Shown here: positions 1-5,378 of the stretch, piece after piece
How positions within the stretch are numbered: the first letter of the stretch is position 1
How the letters are laid out: each line of letters begins with the position of its first letter
DNA from: Flavobacteriaceae bacterium
GTDB taxonomy: Bacteria > Bacteroidota > Bacteroidia > Flavobacteriales > Flavobacteriaceae
Assembly (NCBI GenBank): GCA_029247985.1
Contig: JAQWKF010000018.1
Location: 1-5,493 of the forward strand
Direction of reading: 5' to 3'
DNA: 5,493 nucleotides
Made by a program: the position numbers and the translations under genes
The notes under the pieces: model-generated
What the model was told of the DNA's origin: nothing
Databases searched by the model: none
Seen by the model: the letters and a program-made list of their open reading frames with translations, nothing else

Positions 1-185
1 TGGCACGTAATGCAATAACGTATTTGCTCGCGCAGTGTTGCAACAGCATCTGAAAGACGTGCACTAAAATCTTTGGGTTGGCGTAACAAATGAAGCACAA
101 TTCGTAGTGCAGACCGTCTACCTATTCCTGGAAGTTGTGCAATTTCATCTACTGCTTTCTGAACTAAAGAAGACGGAATATCCAT
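1..185 (-). CDS. recR: Recombination mediator protein RecR, N-terminal part (3' end beyond the window)
   Basis: The minus strand from the ATG at 185-183 reads open to the window edge and gives 61 codons starting MDIPSSLVQKAVDEIAQLPG. RecR works with RecO (and RecF) to load RecA onto SSB-coated single-stranded DNA during gap repair. The visible part matches the family N-terminus. A helix-hairpin-helix DNA-binding motif covers residues about 18-34 (LPGIGRRSALRIVLHLL). The first CxxC of the C4 zinc finger follows at Cys58 and Cys61, close to the E. coli positions (57 and 60). The rest of the zinc finger and the Toprim domain lie outside the window. The start fits the usual RecR N-terminal length. 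The gene is divergent from the symporter gene, with 60 bp between the two starts, and no convincing promoter or ribosome binding site is seen for it. The identification is confident; integrity of the missing two thirds cannot be judged. Confidence 0.93.
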   Translation of the reverse strand, partial: MDIPSSLVQKAVDEIAQLPGIGRRSALRIVLHLLRQPKDFSARLSDAVATLREQIRYCITC

Positions 186-224
186 GATTCAAAAATACAC
201 TATTTAAACAATAGTCACATACGT

Positions 225-232
225 TATATTTG
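225..232 (+). promoter_or_regulatory. Possible -7 element (TATATTTG) for the symporter gene
   Basis: TATATTTG matches the Bacteroidetes -7 consensus TAnnTTTG and lies 13 bp before the symporter ATG. No TTG or TTTG is found 17-23 bp upstream, so only half of the promoter is supported. If used, transcription would begin about 5-7 nt downstream and leave a leader of under 10 nt, a nearly leaderless mRNA. This would fit the lack of a clear ribosome binding site, but the AT-rich context makes a chance match plausible. Confidence 0.3.
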
Positions 233-245
233 ACAAAAAAAAGAG

Positions 246-1730
246 ATGACCGCTCAAATGCTGGTGTTTTGTTTTTTGATCTATTTTGCTTTGCTCTACA
301 GCACCTCGTATTTAGTAGGCAACAGCGATAGCAACACTAGCTTTTTTGCAGCCGACAATAAGGCTCCTTGGTATCTGGTCGCATTTGGTATGATAGGCGC
401 AACGCTTTCGGGAGTCACGTTTATATCTGTTCCTGGATGGGTTACCACTACCCAATTGGGCTATGTGCAAATGGTATTAGGCTATGCGCTAGGTTATTTG
501 TGCATAGGCACGGTATTACTACCGCTCTACTATAAGTGGAATGTGATTAGTATTTACACTTATTTACAACAACGGTTTGGTGAAAAAAGTTATAAAACAG
601 GTGCCGCTTTTTTTATTCTGTCCAGAATAACAGGCACTAGCTTTCGCCTATTTTTATTGTTAAAGGTATTGCATTGGCTCGTACTAGACGAACATAATAT
701 TCCATTCTGGCTGAGTGCAGCTGTAGCGCTAATCGGCATATGGCTCTACACCAAAAAATCAGGCATTAAAACGATTATTTACACCGATACAGCCCAAACG
801 CTGTGCATGCTGATAGCTTTGAGCATTACAGTTTATGCATTGTTTTTTGAGCTTCAGTTAGACACCCAATCTTTGTGGGTATGGTGGCATTCACAACCCA
901 ATACACAACTGTTTTTTTGGGAGGATTGGAGCAGTGGTCAGCATTTTGTAAAGCAGTTTTTTGCTGGAGCACTTATTGCCTTTGCCATGACTGGACTTGA
1001 CCAAGAAATGATGCAGAAAAATTTGAGTTGTCGCTCGCTAAAAGATGCACAAAAAAATATATTATGGTTTACCATTGCCTTGGTGATCGTTACCTTGCTA
1101 TTTTTGGTTCTTGGTGTGCTGTTGAGTGCCTATGCTCAATCCAAAGGAATAACCGCTGCTGGGGACGATCTTTTTCCCATGATAGCTACGCAATCAACAC
1201 TTGGAACAGTGGTCGCATATGCGTTTGTATTTGGACTCATTGCTGCGGCTTTTAGTAGTGCTGACAGCTCCATGACTTCACTTGCCACAAGTGCAAGCAT
1301 TGACTTATGGGGAATTGCGTCAGGAAAAAAAGGAATTCAGCAGCGAAAAAAAATCCACTTTATTATGGCTGTTGTCTTATGGTTGTGTATTGTACTTTTC
1401 TACTATTTTATTAGAGACGAAAGTGTGATTGCTCAATTATTGCTATTTGCTGGGTATACCTATGGGCCTTTATTGGCCTTGTTCCTCTTAGGTATTTTTT
1501 CAAATCTACAAATAAGAGATGGGTTAGTACCCTATTTATGTATTGCAGCACCCACGATATCTTATGGAGTGGCTGTACTTTGTAAAACTACTTTGGGTTT
1601 TGAGTTTGGCTTTTTTGTGCTGGCCTTAAACGGAGCTATTTCAGCACTACTTCTGTGGGTTTCAGGAATTGGACTACCAATGTATCAGCGCACTTCCCCA
1701 AGTGAATCCACTGCCAAAAGCGGCAAGTAG
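246..1730 (+). CDS. Sodium:solute symporter (SSS family), substrate unknown
   Basis: This 494-residue integral inner-membrane protein belongs to the sodium:solute symporter family (PF00474), which couples solute uptake to Na+ flow. About 13 hydrophobic segments are visible, at residues roughly 4-24, 42-62, 72-95, 118-146, 153-168, 180-203, 237-256, 271-297, 319-341, 371-389, 395-418, 427-447 and 452-476. Family landmarks are the SGVTFISVPGWV stretch at 55-66 in the second segment, TGLDQEMMQKNL at 249-260, and the Ser/Thr-rich AAAFSSADSSMTSLATSASIDL at 333-354, where SSS proteins bind Na+. Length is normal for the family. Substrates of this flavobacterial type cannot be told from sequence. The ATG at 246 gives the full first helix; Met5 (258) is a possible alternative start, and neither has a clear Shine-Dalgarno. 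The last 18 codons plus the stop lie on the antisense of the conserved fabH 3' end, so the polar tail after residue 476 is shaped by that overlap. No terminator follows the stop. Confidence 0.92.
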   Translation: MTAQMLVFCFLIYFALLYSTSYLVGNSDSNTSFFAADNKAPWYLVAFGMIGATLSGVTFISVPGWVTTTQLGYVQMVLGYALGYLCIGTVLLPLYYKWNVISIYTYLQQRFGEKSYKTGAAFFILSRITGTSFRLFLLLKVLHWLVLDEHNIPFWLSAAVALIGIWLYTKKSGIKTIIYTDTAQTLCMLIALSITVYALFFELQLDTQSLWVWWHSQPNTQLFFWEDWSSGQHFVKQFFAGALIAFAMTGLDQEMMQKNLSCRSLKDAQKNILWFTIALVIVTLLFLVLGVLLSAYAQSKGITAAGDDLFPMIATQSTLGTVVAYAFVFGLIAAAFSSADSSMTSLATSASIDLWGIASGKKGIQQRKKIHFIMAVVLWLCIVLFYYFIRDESVIAQLLLFAGYTYGPLLALFLLGIFSNLQIRDGLVPYLCIAAPTISYGVAVLCKTTLGFEFGFFVLALNGAISALLLWVSGIGLPMYQRTSPSESTAKSGK

Positions 1731-2681
1731 CACCGTATCATCTTGCTTTATTTTACCCTCAGCCCATGCTTCTGACATAGCTATAGGAATCGATGCGGCA
1801 GTAGTATTGCCATAGCGCATGATATTATTGTAAACTTGGTCGTCTCGCAGGCTAAATTTCTTTTGCACAAATTGTGCAATACGCAAATTGGCTTGATGCG
1901 GAATAAATAAGTCTATATCGGTTGCGTTTTTTCCATTTTTCTGTAGTGTCTCTTGGATCACTTGACTAAAGCGAACAACTGCATTCTTAAACACCAATTG
2001 CCCATTCATATAAGGATGGTATCGCATATCGTCCTCATCATAGTTAGCTACAATTTCAGGGATCCATCGCTTAGTACTTGGGCCAATAATGGCCAGTTCC
2101 TCAGCATATTTACCCTCAGAATGCAAATGTGTGGATTGAATCCCTTTGGTCGCATCTTCCTCCCGTGTTATCACGGCAGCTCCTGCACCATCCCCGAAAA
2201 TAACCGAGACCGTACGTCCGCGTGTGGTGAAATCCATTCCTCCCGAGTGGTATTCAGATCCAACGAGTAATACATTCTTATACATACCTGTTTTAATAAA
2301 CTGATCCGCAACAGAAAGACCATAAATAAAACCTGAGCATTGATTTCTTATGTCAAGTGCAGGGCAGGTTCCCATACCCATGAGGTCTTGCAAAAGCACA
2401 CCAGAACCAGGAAAATATAAATCAGGACTAAGTGTGGCAAATATTACAAGATCAATATCGTCTTTAGAAACCCCAGCCCTTTCGAGTGCCATTTCAGCAG
2501 CCTTAACACCCATCGAGGCAGTGCCCTCGCCAGAATCTTTTTCAATAAGACGGCGTTCTTTTATACCAGTCCTTTCTGTAATCCAAGCATCATCTGTGTC
2601 CATTAGTTTGGACAAATCGTCATTGGTAACTATGTTTTGTGGAACGTAATGTCCGAGGCCTACTATACGAGATTGATACAT
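1674..2681 (-). CDS. fabH: 3-oxoacyl-ACP synthase III (FabH / KAS III family)
   Basis: This 335-residue cytosolic thiolase-fold enzyme is of the KAS III type, which condenses an acyl-CoA primer with malonyl-ACP to start fatty-acid synthesis. The catalytic triad is intact: Cys115 in DIRNQCSGF, His262 in PHQAN and Asn292 in RYGNTTAASIP. The N-terminal signature DDAWITERTGIKERR (30-44), the glycine-rich IFGDGAGAAV (161-170) and the C-terminal AAFGSGFTWGSALIHW (320-335) are all typical. Length is close to the family norm. The ATG at 2681-2679 (MYQSRIVGLG) begins right at the first beta strand; no Shine-Dalgarno is seen, as is usual in Bacteroidetes. It is not next to plsX or rpmF here, so it may be a second, specialised paralogue; flavobacteria often carry more than one. 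Its 3' end overlaps the convergent symporter gene by 57 bp. An intrinsic terminator lies 41 bp upstream on the same strand, so expression may be attenuated or may start from a weak nearer promoter. Family is certain; primer preference is unknown. Confidence 0.93.
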   Translation of the reverse strand: MYQSRIVGLGHYVPQNIVTNDDLSKLMDTDDAWITERTGIKERRLIEKDSGEGTASMGVKAAEMALERAGVSKDDIDLVIFATLSPDLYFPGSGVLLQDLMGMGTCPALDIRNQCSGFIYGLSVADQFIKTGMYKNVLLVGSEYHSGGMDFTTRGRTVSVIFGDGAGAAVITREEDATKGIQSTHLHSEGKYAEELAIIGPSTKRWIPEIVANYDEDDMRYHPYMNGQLVFKNAVVRFSQVIQETLQKNGKNATDIDLFIPHQANLRIAQFVQKKFSLRDDQVYNNIMRYGNTTAASIPIAMSEAWAEGKIKQDDTVLLAAFGSGFTWGSALIHW

Positions 2682-2722
2682 TTTTGATTAAATTAAATAG
2701 CAATTAACGAAATTATGATGGT

Positions 2723-2760
2723 AAAAAAAAAAGAAGGTGCAACAACCACGATGCACCTTC
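2723..2760 (-). terminator. Rho-independent terminator in front of fabH
   Basis: Read on the minus strand, a perfect 9-bp stem GAAGGTGCA / TGCACCTTC (arms 2752-2760 and 2733-2741) encloses a 10-nt loop and runs directly into ten T residues (2732-2723). On the plus strand the hairpin has no T-run, so the signal is directional and cannot serve htpG. It ends 41 bp before the fabH start codon. No protein gene lies upstream on this strand within the divergent region, so it must end either a small RNA or a short fabH leader. Confidence 0.88.
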
Positions 2761-2866
2761 GAACAACTTAACCAAAATTAAACAAACCAATAAAAAGGAA
2801 TGTGTGTAATCAAAAGAGTTTCATAGCAATTTTCTCCGCAACAATAATTTTGTTGATTGATTACTC
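2723..2866 (-). ncRNA. Candidate small RNA or attenuated fabH leader (about 140 nt)
   Basis: A consensus promoter (2869-2899) and an intrinsic terminator (2723-2760) on the same strand bracket about 140 nt with no substantial ORF. The predicted RNA can fold. Its 5' end GTAATCAA (2864-2857) is perfectly complementary to TTGATTAC (2813-2806). This 8-bp stem encloses a 6-bp hairpin CAACAA/TTGTTG (2855-2850 with 2844-2839, loop 5 nt). A U-rich single-stranded stretch (about 2805-2762) then leads to the terminator hairpin. The only reading frame noted is a four-codon one, MKLF-stop (2824-2810), with GGAG nine nt before its ATG. I do not recognise the RNA; known families such as 6S or the Flavo-1 motif cannot be excluded. 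It could be a free sRNA, or a leader whose terminator is bypassed to express fabH. Exact ends are inferred, not observed. Confidence 0.55.
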
Positions 2867-2868
2867 CA

Positions 2869-2899
2869 CAAATATAAAAACGTTTAACAAAAAAACAAA
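2869..2899 (-). promoter_or_regulatory. Consensus Bacteroidetes promoter (TTTG-N19-TAnnTTTG)
   Basis: On the minus strand TTTG (2899-2896) is followed after exactly 19 bp by TATATTTG (2876-2869). This matches the Bacteroidetes housekeeping promoter, whose -33 TTTG and -7 TAnnTTTG are normally about 19 bp apart. Transcription would start at roughly 2862-2866, at the 5' arm of the predicted RNA stem, and run toward fabH. It is the only complete match to the consensus that I found in the intergenic regions of the window. The region is A/T-rich, which raises the chance rate, but the downstream terminator on the same strand supports it. Confidence 0.68.
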
Positions 2900-2942
2900 T
2901 TTATTAAACAAAAAATATTATGCCATACTGTCACTCTTTTCA

Positions 2943-2962
2943 TTTTGGTACTTTTTTTGGTA
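2943..2962 (+). repeat. Short direct repeat TTTTGGTA x2 upstream of htpG
   Basis: TTTTGGTA occurs at 2943-2950 and again at 2955-2962, a 12-bp period, 23-42 bp before the htpG start codon. Placement is suitable for an operator or a variant promoter, but neither copy fits the TTTG-N19-TAnnTTTG promoter, and no CIRCE-like inverted repeat is present. The rest of 2900-2984 is AT-rich (poly-A stretches) and shows nothing else I can name. A plus-strand TAATTTTG at 2845-2852 fits a -7 box but lacks a -33 partner. Function is unknown. Confidence 0.3.
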
Positions 2963-2984
2963 AAAGAATAAAAAACAAAAACTT

Positions 2985-4865
2985 ATGTCATCAGGTAAAA
3001 TAAATGTTGCAGTAGAAAACATTTTCCCACTAATAAAGAAATTCCTTTACAGCGATCATGAAATCTTTTTACGAGAGCTGATATCAAACGCTACAGACGC
3101 TACCCTAAAGCTCAAACATCTCACCAACATTGGCGAAGCCAAAGTGGCATATGGAAGTCCGCAAATTGAGATTAAAATTGATAAGGAAAACAGAACATTA
3201 CATGTTATTGACCAAGGTTTGGGTATGACAGCTGATGAGGTCAATAAGTATATAAATGAAGTTGCTTTTTCGGGAGCTGAAGAATTCATCAACCAATACA
3301 AAGATAGTGCTAAAGACAGTGGCATTATAGGACACTTTGGTCTTGGGTTTTATTCTGCTTTTATGGTATCAGAAAAAGTAGAAATCATCACCAAGTCACA
3401 TACAGATGCTCCTGCGGCTCACTGGAGCTGTGATGGATCGCCAGAATACACCTTGGTAGAACATGACAAAACAGCGCGTGGTACTGAAATCGTATTGCAC
3501 ATTGATAAAGACTCTGATGAGTTTTTAGAAGAATCACGTATTACAGCGCTATTGACTAAGTACAACAAATTCATGCCCATTCCCATTAAGTTTGGAACCA
3601 AGGAAGAAACACATGAGGAAGGTGAAGGCGATGATAAAAAAGAAACCAAAGAAACAGTTGATAATATTATAAATAACCCAAACCCTGCTTGGACCAAGAA
3701 ACCAAGCGATTTAAAAGACGAAGACTACACGTCATTTTACAGGGAATTATATCCCATGCAGTTTGAGGAGCCTTTATTTCACATTCACCTTAATGTAGAC
3801 TACCCATTTAACTTGACAGGCATCCTTTATTTTCCAAAACTGAACAACGATCTCAACGTACAAAAAGACCGTATTCAATTGTATCAAAATCAGGTTTTTG
3901 TTACTGATAATGTAGAAGGAATCGTGCCCGAGTTCTTAACCATGCTAAGAGGTGTCATTGACTCACCCGATATTCCACTCAATGTATCGAGAAGTTACTT
4001 ACAAGCAGATGGCGCAGTAAAGAAAATAAGCAACTACATCACCAAAAAAGTGGCTGATAAACTTCAGTCTATATTTAAAAATGACAGAGAGAATCTAGAG
4101 AAAAAATGGAACGATATTAAAGTTGTAATTGAATATGGGATGCTTTCAGAAGACAAGTTTTTTGATAAGGCAAAAAGCTTTAACCTTTTTCCAACCACAG
4201 CAGGCACTTATTTGACCCTCGACGAATTAAAAGAGCAAACCAAAGATGCGCAGACTGACAAGGATGGCAAGCTCATTCAACTCTATGCTGCCAATACTGA
4301 CGAACAGCACGCCTACATTGAAGCAGCAAAAGCCAAAGGGTATACGGTGCTGTTGCTAGACTCACCCATAGTAGGGCATCTATTGCAAAAATTAGAGCAA
4401 GAAGATGACAAGCTCGGATTTGTTCGTGTCGACAGCGACCACATAGACAAGCTTATTGTTAAAGACGAACCGCAATTATCAAAGCTTTCTGACGAACAGA
4501 AAGAAGCGCTTAAACCCATGATTGAAAGCGTCGTGCCAAAGGAGCAGTATACGGTTCAATTAGAGGCTATGGACAGCGAAGCAGCTCCCTTTATGATTAC
4601 CCAACCCGAGTTTATGCGTCGTATGAAAGAAATGCAACAAACAGGCGGCGGTGGCGGCATGTTTGGCGGTGGATTCCCTGATATGTATCAGCTGGTAGTC
4701 AACGTAAACCACCCATTGGTAAGTCAGATTTTGGAAACCAAAACCAAAAAGAAACAAGAACGTCTGATAAAACAATCATTGGATTTAGCACGGTTGTCAC
4801 AATCGCTACTAAAAGGCGAAGAACTTACTGCCTTTATCCAACGAAGCTTTGACATGATAAAGTAA
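2985..4865 (+). CDS. htpG: Molecular chaperone HtpG (bacterial Hsp90)
   Basis: This 626-residue cytosolic protein is the ATP-dependent homodimeric chaperone of the Hsp90 family, which remodels late-folding client proteins together with DnaK. The N-terminal GHKL ATPase domain carries FLRELISNATDA (28-39; Glu31 catalytic, Asn35 for Mg-ATP), DQGLGM (76-81) and the lid glycines GHFGLGFYSAF (116-126). A short acidic/lysine-rich linker (about 207-226) leads to the middle domain (about 230-500). There NVSRSYLQ places the ATP-sensing arginine at Arg336, the same number as in E. coli. The C-terminal dimerisation domain contains a Met/Gly-rich loop (RRMKEMQQ then GGGGGMFGGGFPDM, 545-567) in the client-binding region. 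Length equals the family norm and nothing is truncated. The ATG at 2985 has A-rich DNA before it and no Shine-Dalgarno. It is divergent from fabH, with 303 bp between, and is followed by a repeat array and terminator, so it is probably monocistronic. Heat-shock control is expected from the family but no known element is visible. Confidence 0.97.
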   Translation: MSSGKINVAVENIFPLIKKFLYSDHEIFLRELISNATDATLKLKHLTNIGEAKVAYGSPQIEIKIDKENRTLHVIDQGLGMTADEVNKYINEVAFSGAEEFINQYKDSAKDSGIIGHFGLGFYSAFMVSEKVEIITKSHTDAPAAHWSCDGSPEYTLVEHDKTARGTEIVLHIDKDSDEFLEESRITALLTKYNKFMPIPIKFGTKEETHEEGEGDDKKETKETVDNIINNPNPAWTKKPSDLKDEDYTSFYRELYPMQFEEPLFHIHLNVDYPFNLTGILYFPKLNNDLNVQKDRIQLYQNQVFVTDNVEGIVPEFLTMLRGVIDSPDIPLNVSRSYLQADGAVKKISNYITKKVADKLQSIFKNDRENLEKKWNDIKVVIEYGMLSEDKFFDKAKSFNLFPTTAGTYLTLDELKEQTKDAQTDKDGKLIQLYAANTDEQHAYIEAAKAKGYTVLLLDSPIVGHLLQKLEQEDDKLGFVRVDSDHIDKLIVKDEPQLSKLSDEQKEALKPMIESVVPKEQYTVQLEAMDSEAAPFMITQPEFMRRMKEMQQTGGGGGMFGGGFPDMYQLVVNVNHPLVSQILETKTKKKQERLIKQSLDLARLSQSLLKGEELTAFIQRSFDMIK

Positions 4866-4870
4866 AATCT

Positions 4871-4980
4871 TTAGGCATTGAGTTTATCGAAAGGCCCTGA
4901 GCATTTTCGGAGGGCCCTGAGCATTTTTAGAGGGCCCTGAGCATTTTCAGAGGGCCCTGAGCTTTGCCGAAGGGCACGGA
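4871..4980. repeat. Tandem array of a 20-bp REP-like repeat after htpG
   Basis: Four units follow in exact 20-bp register: AAGGCCCTGAGCATTTTCGG (4891), AGGGCCCTGAGCATTTTTAG (4911), AGGGCCCTGAGCATTTTCAG (4931) and AGGGCCCTGAGCTTTGCCGA (4951). They are flanked by a diverged copy at 4872-4890 (core GGCATTGAG, then TCGA) and a partial one at 4971-4979 (AGGGCACGG). Each inner boundary forms the perfect 8-bp palindrome AGGGCCCT, which contains GGGCCC (4911-4918, 4931-4938, 4951-4958), so neighbouring units can fold into hairpins of 8 bp or more. The outer copies resemble the dispersed CCCTGAGC...TCGAAGGG palindromes that I remember from many bacterial intergenic regions. The inner units have lost the TCGA half and look like a local expansion. 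The array starts 6 bp after the htpG stop and is likely in its 3' UTR. No ORF of note is present. Confidence 0.85.
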
Positions 4981-4983
4981 ATT

Positions 4984-5019
4984 AAAATCCCTCGCTTTTA
5001 TAAGTTGAGGGATTTTTTT
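4984..5019 (+). terminator. Rho-independent terminator after htpG
   Basis: AAAATCCCTC (4984-4993) pairs perfectly with GAGGGATTTT (5007-5016) around a 13-nt loop, which can itself close with CTT/AAG. The stem runs into seven T residues at 5013-5019, followed by ATTTTC. This should end the htpG transcript on the plus strand. On the minus strand the T-run is only four long, so it is mainly one-way. Its 3' end is just 23 bp before the potassium-channel start codon. Confidence 0.88.
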
Positions 5020-5042
5020 ATTTTCACTAAAAATAACCTACC

Positions 5043-5378
5043 ATGCTCTTTTTCTGGCGTACACTTGTTTCATTCTGGCGCGACCCGGCTTACCGCAGTT
5101 TGCTCTTTGCTACTAATTTCTTTCTTGCCATAGGCACAGTTGCTTATCGATTCCTTGAGGATTGGTCTTGGTTAGATTCCCTTTATTTTTCAGTGATTAC
5201 GCTCACTACCATTGGCTACGGTGATTTTTCACCTAAGACCAATTTAGGCAAGCTTTTTACGATGGGATATATCATTGTTGGCGTGTCGCTTATTCTGGGA
5301 TTTGTCAATACATTGTTTTTACATTACAGAAAGGAAACCATCAAAAAAAGAAATCACAAACACAAAAATAATGGTTGA
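5043..5378 (+). CDS. Small two-helix potassium channel (Ion_trans_2 / KcsA-type pore)
   Basis: This 111-residue protein is a minimal 2TM/1P cation channel subunit, expected to form a tetrameric K+ pore in the inner membrane. The first helix covers about 18-36, followed by an aromatic outer segment (RFLEDWSWLDSLYFSVITL). The selectivity filter is the textbook TTIGYGDFSP (55-64, GYG at 58-60). The second helix covers about 71-93 (LFTMGYIIVGVSLILGF), with Gly80 a candidate gating hinge. The C-terminus is a short basic tail (RKETIKKRNHKHKN), with no RCK, cyclic-nucleotide or other regulatory domain, so gating cannot be inferred. Only the ATG at 5043 retains helix one; the next in-frame Met is residue 74. 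No Shine-Dalgarno or consensus promoter is seen, and the htpG terminator ends 23 bp upstream. Its stop overlaps the next gene start by 8 bp, suggesting co-transcription and translational coupling with alkB. The reading frame and family are secure; ion specificity is inferred from the filter. Confidence 0.92.
   Translation: MLFFWRTLVSFWRDPAYRSLLFATNFFLAIGTVAYRFLEDWSWLDSLYFSVITLTTIGYGDFSPKTNLGKLFTMGYIIVGVSLILGFVNTLFLHYRKETIKKRNHKHKNNG

Noticed and set aside
190..197. Minus-strand TATTTTTG as a -7 box for recR
   Set aside because: It lies 4 bp before the ATG with no TTG partner 17-23 bp upstream; use would give a leaderless start, and AT-rich DNA makes chance likely.
1028..1255. 75-codon plus-strand ORF inside the symporter gene
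   Set aside because: It lies in another frame of a clearly coding membrane protein gene, shows no family motif and has no upstream signal.
1711..1725. Small hairpin TGCC/GGCA at the symporter stop as a terminator
   Set aside because: The stem is only four base pairs, has no T-run behind it and is part of the fabH coding sequence on the other strand.
1953..2649. Two plus-strand ORFs (1953-2270 and 2350-2649) opposite fabH
   Set aside because: They are antisense to conserved FabH motifs; their low-complexity translations look like products of the fabH codon pattern.
4619..4690. Gly/Met-rich, GC-rich stretch in htpG as a repeat insertion
   Set aside because: It is in frame and matches the flexible Met/Gly loop of the C-terminal domain that I remember from flavobacterial HtpG proteins.
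3056..4775. Four minus-strand ORFs (68-92 codons) opposite htpG
   Set aside because: All are antisense to intact conserved Hsp90 sequence, with Ser/Leu-rich translations typical of shadow frames.
4871..4980. CRISPR array
   Set aside because: Units abut one another in a 20-bp period without variable spacers, and no cas gene is present.
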